A stretch of 64,000 bases of DNA from the NCBI GenBank assembly GCA_963070105.1, contig OY718804.1, positions 7,981,817 through 8,045,816 of the forward strand, written 5' to 3'. Shown in pieces: positions 1 to 14,100 of the stretch. The stretch is from Litomosoides sigmodontis (Eukaryota > Nematoda > Chromadorea > Rhabditida > Onchocercidae). Position 1 is the first letter of the stretch. Each line of letters begins with the position of its first letter. The notes beneath the pieces are model-generated. The model was not told the DNA's origin, made no database searches, and saw nothing but the letters and a program-made list of their open reading frames with translations. The position numbers and the translations under genes were made by a program.

Positions 1-89
1 TTGAAGCTTGTGAAAAATTTACAGGCTATATTTATTACAGTTTCAAGATTCATTATGAAATAGCTTTTTTCATCTGTATGTTTTTATAG

Positions 90-1095
90 TCAGAATTGGC
101 AAAATATGGCATAAGGCCGATGGGTAAGAAACGAGGGGTTGCACTTCTTAAAAGAATTTATGAGGAAACACATCCAGGTTTCTTTGTAATTATTTAGTCA
201 TGGTTGATGACTTCGCTGTTTTTTTATTAATATTTTGTCGCATTATGAATTAGAGGCTTTCAGTGTTTGTAACTTTTATTTTTTTGTTTCTCAGCTCAAG
301 GCTTTAAAAGGTATCATTGTCTAATTAAAGGACACGCAATCGTTCTGTTCATTTGGCAAACTTTGTTGTTTTAAGTGTTGGAGAGCACACCATTATCAAG
401 AAAAAACAGAGTTAATAGACAAATGATGGCGGAGAAAAGCGGAGAAAATTGTAGCAATGAAGAGTGCGATGCGGACAAGACATTAAATCGAAGTTTGGAT
501 GAATGTGATATCATGGAGGAATCTTATATGAGTGAAGAACAGTCTGCAGTTCTACCGAAAGTAAGTATCAGTTCTTTCATACTTCTGAATGTTTTCATAT
601 TAGAACAATTTACCTGTGAATCGCTGAGGAGGCATGGAGAATTAAGGGAAATATTAGCTTTTACACAAAAAAATTTCGGACGAAATTTACAAAGTTATTG
701 AAATTGTGCGAATTAATTTTCTTGCAGGATTTGGAAGGCATGCAGACTGTTTTGCTTACGTGGCTGCGCAAGGAAGAAAATTCCAGTTTGTATAATCATT
801 TGCTTGGCCTAAACGTGATTTCTTTCGTAAGTTCATGCAATTGTGTTCTTTAGCAGAGCAGATTTTCTTTTGTTGAAAAACTTCATAAAACGTCAAAGCG
901 AATGGACTTCTATGGTATAATGTAAATTATGCATTCGTTTTGCAGGAGGAATTTGCGAATCGTTTATCGCATGCTGATTCTACTGTATCACAGATTCCGA
1001 AAAAAACACTTATAGAAATATTAGATCGCTTGCACATTACTTTTCGGATGCCAATGGATGGGTGGAATCGGAAAAGAAAACGGGCAAAAAAATGA
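90..1095 (+). CDS. him-18: SLX4/HIM-18 nuclease scaffold, C-terminal part (gene enters from the left)
   Basis: SLX4 is the nuclear scaffold that binds the SLX1 nuclease and helps resolve Holliday junctions and repair crosslinks. Four exons are seen: 90-177, 376-560, 728-826 and 946-1095 (stop TGA 1093-1095), all phase-compatible, giving 173 visible residues. Exon 1 encodes a SAP-like helix pair (SELAKYGIRPMGKKRGVALL, then KRIYEETHP), the form seen just before the SLX4 C-terminal domain. Exon 2 is a poorly conserved acidic linker. Exons 3 and 4 encode the conserved C-terminal SLX1-binding domain, with LLTWLRKEENSSLYNHLLGL and later KKTLIEILDRLHITF, and end in a basic tail (WNRKRKRAKK). The N-terminal zinc fingers and BTB region would lie outside the window. 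The family call rests on remembered similarity to metazoan SLX4 C-termini; no other family fits both blocks. Confidence 0.82.
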
Positions 1096-2376
1096 TTTTT
1101 ATGATTTAGTGGGAGAAAATGGTGTGATTTTAAATTAGAAAAAATGTAGTCAATAGGATTGGCAAGAAAAGATGCTTTTATTCGCTTTTTTGAAACAAAG
1201 GTCATTTTGTTCTTCAAATTGCGCTTGGGTTTCCTTAGGTCTTGTTTTAGGATTCATAGTAGAAATTCAATTGTCATTAGTTTATGATCCTTCGGCTTTG
1301 ATTGTTACTAGATTTTGAACTTTGCGAGCATATTAAGCTTTTGGCCAAAATTGTGCTATCTTTCTGTTGTTCAAAGTTTTTTTGTCCAAACAGAAGATTT
1401 GCAACTTTTTTCTGTTTATTGGTTAGAGTTTGACCTGTGATTATTGTCCCTATTTTATTGATTCGAGCTTTTAGGATAAAATGATTATTTATATGATGTG
1501 AAACTTGAATTTATAAGTCATGTTGCGAATAGTCAAACAGATGACTCTTAAAAGAAACTTATTCTCGCTTTCTAATTGTTATCGTCTATGCGTATCATTG
1601 TTATGACTTTCCACGTGAATTGTGACTATTTTAGTTAAATTTCGTATTTAAAATAAGATTTAAAAAATGAAGGTTACAGAAGCTAAAAATACTACGATAT
1701 ACTGGAAAGAAACGTAGGTATACTGATATAAACATAAATATTATCTGATTATAATTTCAGGAAAGTGAAAACACGATGTGAGATTTATATGCTTGACATT
1801 TTATGTTTTGTAAGTTTATGTGGCAGCAGTCAATCACAAAGTTGGAAGTATAGGATAGCGAGTGGTTCAAGATGTTCAGTCTTAGGTTACTACTTCGGTA
1901 ACGACTAGAGACCTGCTGGTTGTTCAATTTCATGTTGCATCATTTTTTTTTTAAATAGTTGTGCAAGCATAATTTGATTGGCATAGTTGTTTGAATACTT
2001 AAAACATTTCCAAATAAAGGGATTTGTTATGTGACGAGTTTACTGATTGTTGGGAGACAGACGAGTTAGTTAGCATCCTTTAATCAATCTCAAATTTAAA
2101 ATTAAAAACGGACTGAAACACTTATATTGCTGATTAATAACTTGTCTTTGTAAGATAGAGATAATTAAGCGATTATAATTATAATTTCAAAATTTCCCAA
2201 TCTTTTATTGCATTTTGGTGCCTGTAATTCATGGCAAGCGGTTTTATCACAAACCAAATTTAATTAATGTACCAATTCACGTTGCAATCAATCTTTAGAA
2301 ACAAAAGTAAGCAGTATGAAAAGCGATAAGTTGAGCAAGATTTACACTTTATTTTGGCCGACTAAAAATTGTTCAA

Positions 2377-2414
2377 CGTGTGTGTCGGTGTGTGTGTGTG
2401 TGTGTCGGTGTGTA
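2377..2414. repeat. TG microsatellite, interrupted
   Basis: A run of TG dinucleotides is broken twice by the tetramer TCGG. The small open frame across it (C/V-rich) is a by-product of the repeat. Confidence 0.85.
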
Positions 2415-3195
2415 GGAGTTAAGATTGTTAAGTGTGTGCAACGTAAAAAGTATGTATTTGTTGGGAATGAAAGTCAAAAGATTGCTTTGGCAAATTTCAA
2501 CGTACGCCTCATATTTATCCCTTTTTTCCGAGCGCCTTCAGTATGTATGTTGCAGCGACGCTAAACAAGCTAATCGAAATTGAGTAGCTAGCTGGCTTGT
2601 TCGACAACTCACACTGATACTCTTAGACTTCCACTCTTAGACTACTCCTACACTCTTCTTCACCTTCCACCGCCACATATTCAGTTCGCTGCCTTTCTTT
2701 TCTAGCAGTAACTCTCAAATATCTCAAATTATAATTCTCTTGCATTTATCACACTGTTGCCGATGGCTTATTCAATTGCAACCCTTTTCACCCATTTATA
2801 TTAGCTTATTAACAGTTAGCTCTCTTCCTAATTTCACCTCCCACCCTCACTTCTCCCTCTCTCAAATATTTTTCGATTTGTAATGTAAATAGAAAATGGA
2901 AGAATCTTACGGGCCACTTGGTACTTCTGATGAAAGCGTTCATTCTATCCATCGTCCTGCTATAGCAGTGCAGATGGTGAGATTGTTTAAAATGAAATGA
3001 TTAGTTGAACTAAAACTAAGTAAGAGGGAGAGAGAAAAAAATGAGTAACGAAAGGAAGAGTCAACGAACGCACTGATCAAACAAACAAATGAAATGAGAA
3101 AAATTCCACAATTTTTAATCAGTTTCACCTATTCGGATTTCCGAAAAATGTTTTCGAATTTTTTAAAATTATATTACATGTATTGTAAAGATAAT

Positions 3196-3213
3196 GAGAG
3201 AGAGAGAGAGAGA
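3196..3213. repeat. GA microsatellite
   Basis: Nine consecutive GA units in the upstream flank of unc-68. Confidence 0.85.
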
Positions 3214-3859
3214 TTCGCCTCCATACTTTTTAAGGTTTCATAATTTAAATAATATGGATAGCATTTCTAATTCGATCACATTAATTTCTTTGCATCCTTG
3301 GGCTACTTATTTTTAAATTTTTATTTTTTTTGACTGAAAATTTACAACCTTATGAATTGCCTAATAACACTAACACATCCTTTGCCTCATCGCATTTCTT
3401 CCTCACTTTTAGTTTACTATTTAACAGCTGACTGGTTGGATTGTAATGCATCTAACAGGAAAGTAGTACTTACGCTCTTACGTCATCATAAACAATGATA
3501 TTTTAATTTTTGAGGAATGCTCGGAAGGCAGACTGCCTTATATAATGAAATTTTAGGATTCGTTCAAATTCAAAGCGTGAAGAGTTAAGTAAAATAAGTC
3601 GCGTATTCCCTTGAAAGTTTTAGCCACGTAATTTTCAGTGCTGCTTGGCAGGTGGCTTTTTTTTTAATACAACAAAGGGTTTTGATTATTCTGAGAAGAA
3701 GCGAACAAGTTCATTTTACTCTCCCACTGAATGACAGCAATAAGTTCATTTTGCAAATTATTTCGAAAGTTGCTAATTTTCATTTTTAAATACTTTTGAA
3801 GATTTTTTTCTCTTTTTTTTTGAAATTCAAAATTACATTTGTTTCTTTTCTTTCTTCAG

Positions 3860-3890
3860 ATTTTTGAGTCTCTAAGGAAGAAAGGTGAAA
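3860..3890 (+). promoter_or_regulatory. unc-68: unc-68 5' leader after a splice or trans-splice acceptor
   Basis: A good acceptor (TTTCTTCAG ending at 3859) lies 31 bases before the start ATG at 3891. In nematodes such a site just upstream of the start codon is either the end of a 5'UTR intron or a spliced-leader trans-splice site. The sequence alone cannot separate these. The first codons ([20 protein letters not shown]) match the acidic start of UNC-68, fixing the initiator. Confidence 0.6.
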
Positions 3891-6800
3891 ATGACGGACA
3901 AAGAAGGGACAGGTGACGGAGAACAGGATGACATCTCATTTTTACGAACGGTAATATTTTTTCTTAACTTTTCCTAACAAAATTAAAGAAAGCTCAACAT
4001 TTTATATTTCGCTTTAATTGATTACTTGCTCGACTAGAGTAAACCAGCTACTCACTCCGACAAATATCTTTGCAGGGTGACATCGTTGCAATGACGTGCT
4101 TGGCATCAGCAAACCGGGAAGGCATTCTCGGTTCCGAACGAGTTTGTCTCTGTACCGAAGGTTTCGGAAACCGCATGTGTTCATTGGAAAATGTCTCAAA
4201 TCCGGTGATTCACTTTGATCCAAACTGAAAATAAAACATTTGAAATGTTCTATTCTGTTTTATCAAATCTTTTGTATTCAAATTACTATTATTTATTTCA
4301 GGATCTTCCACCGGATATATCGATGTGCATGTTGTATATCGATAATGCGTTATCAGTAAGAGCACTTCAGGAAATGATGAGTAATGATAACGAAATGGTA
4401 AATTCTCAGTCATATTAAATCTTCATTTTTTAGCTTTTATTTCTAGTTTTATGAGTTAGTAATAGCTTATTTTAGAGTTGAATGAATTCAAATGTAGTTT
4501 ATTCAATATCATGAATAAAAATCATGCACCATTGCTGTGAGTGTTCAGTGATACTAAAATGTTGCATGAAAGTTTTCTTTCCTTATTTCCCTCATTCTTT
4601 TATGAAAAGATGAAATTCAAATTTTATTTCAGAGAGGAACAGGTAGTGGTGGAGGTCACAAAACCCTGTTATATGGTCATGCAATACAACTGAAACACGT
4701 CCAAAGTGAAATGGTTAGTTTAACTGAGTTGAAATTTCTTTGATAGTATTATCAAACTATCACTAAGTGATTTTTTTGCCAACTTTGAAGTAATTTAAAT
4801 TTGGTTGGATAATGTACAGTTTACTCATTATGACAAATGAAACTGAAAAAACCTCAACAAAGTGGATTGGACGGTTGTCAGGAAAGCAATCAATTATCCG
4901 ATGTCCGAGTGTTTTCAATAGACTTCATTTCGTAAGAAAAGAAAGTTGATAGTGATTAAATAAGGAATTTATTTGTTTTAAAAAAATACTATAAATTTTC
5001 AGTATCTGGCTTGCCTGTCATCTTGCTCATCCAACGATAAGTTAGCATTTGATGTTGGCGTGCAAGAAAATAACGAGGGTAATGTCACTTACCTTGTATT
5101 TTTATAGTTTAGACAAGCTTGTTAATCAAGACAATTAAAAAAGCATCCAAAAAATTTGATGTTTAAAAAATACTAAATAAAACATCGAAATTTAGGTGAA
5201 GCATGCTGGTGGACAATTCATCCAGCTTCCAAGCAGCGATCGGAGGGAGAAAAAGTTCGTGTGGGTGATGATGTCATCTTGGTTTCAGTTGCAACAGAAC
5301 GATATTTGGTTTGTTTGTTGAAGTTACTTTCAATACTAAATTTTTTCCGAACCGATGATGACCACTAACAATAAATGAACCGAAATGGATGTTAAATGTT
5401 AGCACTGGAAATGATCATAGAATTGCAGCATATGACGCACAGTAAGGGATTTATGGTAATTGCATCATTTCATCAAACACTTTGGAATATCACCTCTGTC
5501 AGTTCGGGAAGTGTACGAACACGAAATATGGGTGTCTTTTAAGTCACAATTTTGCAAAATTTCTCTTCTGAACGATTTTTTTCACATTTCTTATTAAACT
5601 TTGTAACTAAATTACATTTGTTGAATGAGCATTCTACTTAAATCATATTCCGATATCCCTTTTTTTTTATTTAAAGAGCGTTCAGAATCTTTTCTAAACC
5701 AAAAATGATTATTTCAGGCGCACTTTTTGGTAATGATGTCTTGCGATTTTTTCATGGTAACGATGAAGTTCTAACGATACCTGAAAATTGGAGTGAACAC
5801 CCTCAGCATAAGTAAATGTTAAAATTAGGCACTGCTAACTTTGCCACTAATGTGATGTTTCTTGCTAGCATACAGTAAAATTAGCAAAAAGTTGTGATGC
5901 AATTCCTTCAGTATGGCAATCTATGAAGGTGGTGCTGCTGTAACGCAAGCCAGGTCACTTTGGCGTATTGAGTTAATTCGAATCAAATGGCATGGGGCAT
6001 TGGTTGGTTGGGAACAACCGTTTCGAATAAGGCATATTACTTCCGGAAGGTATGACTTCAACTTTTAAAGGAAATAACACTGGGTCAATGCTAACCCATG
6101 GCTTCAATATCTTCAGTTATATTCCATTTTTGATTTTAAAGTTATGAAAGAGTAAGAAGTATCAGAACAGATGTAATATCTACTTTAGATATTTGGGTGT
6201 TATGGAAAATGTCATTCAATTATACGACAAGGATAAGGCTGAATTTGACGCAACTGCTTTCGTTATGTATCAAACTAAAGTGAGGCGCTGATATTATTAT
6301 TGTTGTTGAGTGTCTCTTGCAAGAAATCTTTGAGTCAGTTACGCTTTCTACTTCTATTAAAATTTCAATAATTTTAATTTTTTAAAAAAAAAATGGAAAG
6401 TTTAGGACTTAAAAAAACAACTAACGGAAGAGAAAGAAGAAGGAATGGGTGTTGCAACAATTCTTTACGGTGAAACGAATGCTTTTATTCAACATATCAA
6501 AACGGAATTATGGCTTTCATATCAAGTATTTCTTTTAATTGTACATAGGTAATTAATGATAAAGTACGTTTTGCGATCAGAACAATTTTTGGAAGATTTT
6601 ACTAAATTGTTTAGATATTAAACTCACCGAATATGAAATGATTGAAAATAAATCTAACGCATTGTACCTCTTCCAAATATTTTATTTAATATGTTTTAAA
6701 TGAATTCTTTGAAGTGAAATTTCTTTTCTTTCAAATGTAGACATCAGAAATAACGAAAAAAGGTCTTGGTAAAGTGGAAGAAAAGAAAGCGGTGGCACTG

Positions 6801-8167
6801 AAAGATGGTCACATGGATGATTGCTTTACATTTTTCATGGCACTTGAAGAGGAATCCAAATCGGCTCGTGTTATCCGAAAATGTTCATCCGTACTCAATC
6901 GATTTTTAAAGTACTTAATATAACTTTTTTCTCGTTATAATTACTAACCATCGCTAATATTTTGACTAAAATATAATTGAAGCTGTTAATGAGCTTTTAA
7001 ATTATGTTTGAACTTAGGGGTATTGACGCTCTACAGCGTGAAGGAAAACAAGCGCAAGATTGGATGCGTGTTGATCTTAGCGAAGTGCTAAAACTCATGC
7101 AGGATTTGATCAATTATTTTGCGCAACCTGATGAAGACGGTTGGCCTTACGTGAATTTTTATATAAATTACAGTTTCAATTGTTTTAATCAACGATTGTA
7201 TCGTGCATTTAAAGATATTTTAAATACAAAATTCGTTTCAGACTTTGAAATAAGTCAAAATCGTTTGCGTGCATTGAGAAGTCGTCAGGATCTATTTCAA
7301 GAAGAAGGTGTATTAAACATGATTTTGGATACTATCGATAAATTTTCACAAATGGAAGCAATGCCTGATTTTGTTGTATTTCTTAGCGATGACACACAGG
7401 TCATTAAAACAACCATTGTTTCTTTGATTTTAAAAATTTTAATAAAAAATTGGAATTATCTGAAGGTATTGAGAGAATTAATGAATTCTTCACTTTGTTC
7501 ATTGGATTAATTATTTCATCTAATTTTAGTTGATGTGGGAAGAGATCTCTACCTACTTATATCTTCTCGTTGCTGCAATGATCAAAGGGAATCACTACAA
7601 TTGCGCACAATTCGCCTCAGCTCAGCGATTGCAATGGTTATTTGGACGGTTGTCAAATCCGCAATCTGCAGAAGGTTCAAAACAGTTTCAAAATAATTTG
7701 AGAATAAAAGTTTGAAGTGCAAGTTAAAATTTTCGTTTTTAAATAAGAGGTTTCCAGGTATACTGGATGTATTGTACTGTGTGTTAACAGAATCACCGGA
7801 AGCATTGAATATGATTAATGAAAGTCATATCAAATCGGTAATATCACTTTTAGAAAAGGTTGGAAGAGACCCTAAGGTAATATCTTTTTTCAAGAGTTCC
7901 TTGTTTAAGAACTTTGCAAGAGATTATCCTATTTCTTAAACTGCAATCATTCGAATGTGCTTGCCTATGTTGCTTTTTGCTACTTTTATAGTTAAGTATT
8001 GAATTAATTTAATAATCAAACTTAAAGTTTTAGGTACTTGACGTTCTATCGTCACTCTGCGAAGGTAATGGGATGGCTGTGCGAAGTAGTCAGAATACAA
8101 TTACTCAACATTTATTACCTGGAAAAGATCTGTTATTGCAAACGAAAATGCGAGACCACGTGAGCAG
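3891..8167 (+). other. unc-68: unc-68 exons 1-17: N-terminal Ins145/MIR and RIH region
   Basis: Exons: 3891-3950, 4076-4204, 4302-4397, 4633-4713, 5003-5078, 5196-5308, 5429-5531, 5718-5811, 5912-6049, 6189-6279, 6406-6525, 6741-6910, 7018-7139, 7242-7399, 7530-7674, 7758-7876, 8034-8167. All phases join. Recognisable family blocks include [20 protein letters not shown], the MIR segment [19 protein letters not shown], and the RIH stretch [19 protein letters not shown]. In mammals this region is a hotspot for gating mutations and contacts neighbouring subunits. Confidence 0.93.
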
Positions 8168-11100
8168 GTACGGCGAATTATTTCATTCTCAACACTTCTT
8201 AAATAGTTGAACATTTTAAAATACAAAATTTGTTTCTAAATCAAAAATGAGAGGTCAATTTTAAAATTTAACAAATAATTTGAGGCATTAATAGAAAGAA
8301 AAAAAGTTTTACTTGCAGTATGACGCCGAATATTGTAGTTGGTGTTGTTGAGGGAAGCTCACAATTTCGACGATGGTATTATGAAGCAGAAGTTGAACAT
8401 ATCGAACAGATGACCAAAACGGAACCGTATCTTAGGATCGGATGGGCGAATAGCATGGGCTATAAGCCGTTTCCTGGATCTGGTGATGGGTAAGTTATTT
8501 GAAGCTAATTACCATTCGGAGCTGGAAATGTGTTGTTTCGTGTGTATAATGTGTAATTTTTTTTAATGCGTAATTTTTCATTTAGATGGGGCTGTATTGG
8601 TGTCGGTGATGATTATTATTCATATGGATTTGATGGTCGATATATATACTGCGGTAGGTTTCCTATTGTTTTTTAATTCAATTAAAATTTCCAAAGTCTG
8701 AATTCTTCAAAAGTCTATAACAATAAGTGTTGAACCTGTATTAGATGAAAATTTTCTTTTAGCAACTAAAAAACATGAAATTTGGACTCGAACACTACAG
8801 AAAGGAGATGTTGTTGGTTGTTTGTTGGATTTGAATATTCCGGAAATAAGCTTTACTGTTAATGGGCAGCAAACCACAGGACTACTCAGAAATTTCAATA
8901 TTGACGGATTCTTCTTTCCCGTCATGTCACTTTCTGCTAAAGTTAGGTATGTAACTTTAATATTTTAAATAAAATAGTTGTGTTGCAACAAGCCGCTTAC
9001 CTAGTTCTATAAAATTATTGCTTCTGAATTTCTCATGGATAACTGAGATGAACACGGTTCCAGTTGTCGCTTCATGTTTGGTGGTACAGAAGGACGTTTG
9101 CGCTTTGGACCACCCTCTGGCTTCAGTGCTCTAATTGAGGCAGCAGTAAATAGGCTGGAAATTGGCGAATGTGTTTCATTTGGCGATATTGCAAAAACCA
9201 TATATACTGGTCCCAGCATCTTACGTCAAAACACGGAACCATTTGTGCCGAAACTGATCGATATCTCTACCGTAGTATTACCTCATTTTGCAATGGAAAT
9301 ACACGAAAAATTGGCTGAAAATTTACATGAATTATGGGCAATGCGAAAGATTGAACTTGGCTGGAGTTACGGCGAGGTATTATATGTTTAGCATTGTAAG
9401 CATACTGTGCATTACCGTATAATTTGTTTTTATTTTTTTTATTAGATAGATAAAACCCATGAAAGAAGTACGAATTTTGCATTTTAATTTTTTGAGGAAA
9501 TTTTGAAAATTCAAAAGATTGAAGATATGCTTAAGTACTAGCATTCTGATTTATTATGAATGAAGTGCTTTTGTAATCTCAATGCTGCAACTCGTTCATT
9601 GCAGGTAAGAGATGAGAGGACTCGTCGTCATCCATGCCTTACATCATTTCAACAATTACCGCAAAATGAGAAAACTTATAATATAAATCTTGCTATTGAC
9701 ACAATGAAGTAACAATACCTCATTATCGTATCACTAATTTTTTCATCATTTAGATCTTTCTGAAAGTTAAGTGAAAATTTGTTTTGAAATAAGCAGTCAG
9801 ATGCCATCGAGTTAATGATTCAATTGAATTTAATCCATTTTCAGAACAATTGAAGCATTACGATATCGTATGATCTTAGAAGAATCTCCAATTCGCTTAC
9901 GACCTATACGTCTTCCTCAGAAGTATGAATTTCTTTTTTCTGGTTTTGAAATATTAAGCTGTCTGAAAATAACGCTTTCCAAGGTAACGAAATATATATT
10001 TCTAATTCAAATGAATTTCCATATCCTGTTCAGATAAACTAACAATGATAATGCAATTTTTTATGCGTTGCCTCATGTTAAACGATTTTATCACTTAGCT
10101 ACCAACAAAGCAACGGATTTAAACCACAACCTTTGGATTCTCACGCAATTGTCCTTGATGATAATATGTTCCCGTTAATTGATGCTTTGGCTAAAAATAC
10201 CCATAATGTTTGGGCAAGAGAGAAGATTCGGCGCGGTTGGACTTTTGGTCTTCATGAGGTGCAGACATTGCGTTTTTTTTCTCACACAGTAACTTTCCAT
10301 TTAATCATACAACAATTCTAAAACCAATAATAGAGTCATTCGTTCATTTCCTACTGGAAAGAATCTAATTTGAATTTTTCAATTCTGATCAAATACATTC
10401 CTAAATTAATTCTCGTCGTTGCAGCATGTGAATATAGGCCAAAAACGCAGTCCACATTTGGTACCATACGAGGTGGTTGATCGACGGATTAAAGAAGCCA
10501 ATAGAGAATCAGCGACGGAATTCATCAAAACCTTGCAACTGTTTGGGATTTTCTTGGAAGCACCTGTTTTAGAATATGATGAAGGTATCTAATACTAAAA
10601 TTGATCGAATCGAAAATTAAGCTAAAATTTCTTCAATTCAAACAGTAATTTCTCATTTAGGTGCGGAAAAAGAATTGAAAGCGACAAAGGCATTCTCACG
10701 GACCTATCGTGCCGAGGCACTCTATGCAGTTTCCAGTGGCAAGTGGTACTTTGAGTTTGAAGTGCTCACCTCTGGATTTATGAAAGTTGGTTGGATGGAT
10801 ATAAGCGCACAGTCAACCGTTGATATTGGAATGGATGATCGATCGTATGGATTTGATGGGTAATTTTTTCAAATTAATTTTCTCTTTTCTGATTTCAAGT
10901 TTCTGCACAGTTTTAGATAACAGGAATCTATGAAGTTCCGAGTTTGAGCTCCTTAATTCTATTGAATTTAACTTTTCAAGTCCAATGAATTCCGCTTTCA
11001 GATATTTAGCACGTAAATGGCATCAAGGATCTGGCACTTACGGAAGGGAATGGAAAATTGGCGACATAGTTGGAGCATTTCTTGATCTCAGCGATCGCAC

Positions 11101-14100
11101 CATATCATTTTCATTGAATGGCGAATTACTATTGGTACAGCACAAGACGATTTCAGAAATTTTTATCCGAGATCTTAGAAGATAAAGTTAAATTATGTAA
11201 AGGCCATAATTTAGGACCCTTCCGGATCCGAAATGGCTTTCGATAATGTGCTTGTCACAGATGGCTTCGTGCCAGCAATGACATTTAGCGCAGGACAAAA
11301 AGCAAAACTGAATTTTGGTCAAGATCCAAACAGCCTTAAATATTTTACCACATGTGGCTTGCAAGAAGGATACGAGCCATTTTGCGTGTAAGTTGTAGAT
11401 GTTGCATTGCTTATGGAATTTTGATCAGAACGTTTTCCAATACATTTAGAGATTCATCACAGTCAAAATCAATTTTTTCTTTCGCATGAAACCTTTGAAA
11501 AACAATTCGATTCTTAAAAATCTTTAACTGAATTTTACCTTTAATATCTTTCACTTCTACATTTAGCAATATGTATCGCCAAATGCCAATGTGGTACGCT
11601 AAGAGGTTGCCTCAGTTTGAAGATATCGGATTAAATTCAACAATAGAAGTTTCGCGAATACCGGCAACGGCGAGTAGTCCTCCGTGTTTAAAGATTACTC
11701 AGAAAGAGGTTGCTTTTTGAGTTTGATAAAGAGAAAAAAGGAGGAAAAGATGAAATAAGCAAATTTCACTGATAATAATATGAAAACATTCTTTCATGTT
11801 CTTTGCTTGCCATTTAAAGAAGCAGCTAAATTTAGGCTTGGCTACTTATATAGTTATATGGCTAGAGAAGATTTTGTCAGGTGTACTAACCTAATAACTA
11901 TATTCTCCAGTTCATAATTATTTCATTACGTCAATATTTGTGACAATTACATTTCATATTTAAAATGCTATAATTATGAATTATGCAGATTGATACAGGC
12001 GATATGACAATTCAGGAAAAGGCTAAAATGGAATATATCCGACTATCCCTGCCCGTCAAATGCAATGATGAACTTCAACCAACTAAGTATGTATAACTTA
12101 GTACATGAGTTAAAATCTTCTGTATGAGGTTGTGAGTAGTCATATAAAAATATAATTGCAAGAAGGAGGAACTGAACTTCAAATGCATGCAGACATCAGC
12201 GAGTGAAATTTAATTTAATTTCGTTTAAGAGATAAGGAATCAATAATGCGTTCTATACATGAAATTGAAAAACGTTTGGCAGAAGACGCGCATCCTGCAC
12301 CTACGATTATACATCCAACTATTCCTAGGGAATTTGGTGACGATACTAGCAAGGCAAACAAGGTAGGCATTTTAACTGCAACATTTGAATACGTCTTATA
12401 GTTATATACATTATCATATCATTGGATAATGTGATATCTAATGATGTGTTATCTGGATTATTCATTCGTTTTTAAATTAACGAAATTGGTTCGAGACCAT
12501 CAAAATTGTCTTACTAATGTATTCGCACTCCAACATTAATCCGATAAAATTATATTACTTATACAGTTAGAGTCCAAATTTTAATATTGCTTATGCTGAA
12601 ATGAACATAACGTGGTATTGTATATCTAAGTAGCTATATTTCAAAAATAGCCTAGTGGCAATTTTCAAGTCTAATCATCAGACTTTCCAGTGGCACGTCT
12701 GTTTTCAGAGGTCACTTGGCCGATCGTTGCTCTCAGCTTTTAAGCATAGCACTGAGGAAGATGAAAGTTTGGCACGCTCAAAACCAATGTCATTTGACGG
12801 CGATCAAAATTTTGCGGAAGCACCTGTCATAAAGTTTCTTTTAAAATTTTACTAAAAGTACAATTGCTGATGGGAAATAAAAGACATTAGTAAAATGGTG
12901 TGAATCTTTAATCATAGCTTGACAATAAAAGGTTAACTGTTTGAAGTTTCCAGAAGTATTTCTCTTTAGTATTCATGTAAGCATTTAATCAGCGAAGATC
13001 TTAGAGGTCTGCCTTGTTTAGCGTGTCCGGAAGTATGCTTGAACTGTCAAATGGTGGCGACCATCGAGACGGAAAGCATAAGCGAGGCGGTTTAATGGCC
13101 AAATTTCATCAAAGGAAAAAGTACGATGTTTTTGTTTGCTTAACTTTTTTGGATAAAATTAAATTCGATCGATGCCTTTAACTCTCATTGATTAAAAAAC
13201 TTATCGTACTTTTTTTTTCAAGTGATCATGATACAATGGAGACAAGATGAAAAATCAAATTAGTTAATGGCTCGTTTGCTAAGTTTGTAGTAATTGTGTT
13301 GGAAATGGAGCGTAAAATAGGTGGCGTATTTATATGCATGTGGCATATTGAATATTGTAGGACATATTAATTCTTTGTCGACGTTTAATTACCTTGTTAG
13401 AAAAGGAGTGTATTTTGCTGGCATCATAAGAAAGGTACTGTATCAGTACCATACGCGAAAAATATACCTTGCTTATTTGTAAGAATGCTTTTTTTAATAT
13501 CACAAATGAATTCTTCTGATCAAAATTGCTAACGTGAGCAAACAGGGTGAAAGCCATTACTGTTTGCTCTGAAATTGAATAGTTTATTTAGCAGACAAAA
13601 TGAAAGTTTTTTTAAGAGAGGGGATACCTAACGAAAGCAAAGGCACAACAAGCATGGAAGATGGACGCGAGGCAAGCACAGATGCTATTTCTGCAGAAGG
13701 AATATCATCTCCCATGGCAAAAGAGGAACAAGGCAATTTTTACTTGTTACTTACAAAAGCGGTAACGTCGATGATAAATGATACTGTTTTTCGCATTCCT
13801 ACACATTGCTGCTTTCCTTACTATGTCTTAATGTATAAGGATGTTAGGGCAATATAATTCTTTACGAAGATTATATCAATTCATTTTATATATCAATTCA
13901 GTAATAACTTCTATAATTTATGGAGAAAGTTTAATCTATTCAAAGTCATAAAGCAACACTTGAATTATTGAAGTAACATTTAAGATATGCCTCGATCTGG
14001 TCCTGGACGATCTCGACGATTTATGATATCAAGCAAATCGAAAAAAAACAAGAATGAAAAGTTGCTAGAACGTCGGAGGCCATCAATTGCAGCTCTAGAG

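Larger units (their letters stand above)
1096..3859. other. Intergenic region between him-18 and unc-68
   Basis: No spliced coding pattern is visible on either strand; open frames here are short and lack family motifs. It holds a TG-rich microsatellite (2377-2414), a GA microsatellite (3196-3213) and AT-rich filler. The unc-68 promoter must lie here or further upstream, but no TATA box or other element could be assigned with confidence. Confidence 0.6.

Noticed and set aside
295..310. Possible 16-base mini-exon in him-18
   Set aside because: Direct splicing of 177 to 376 already keeps the frame; including the mini-exon would shift it.
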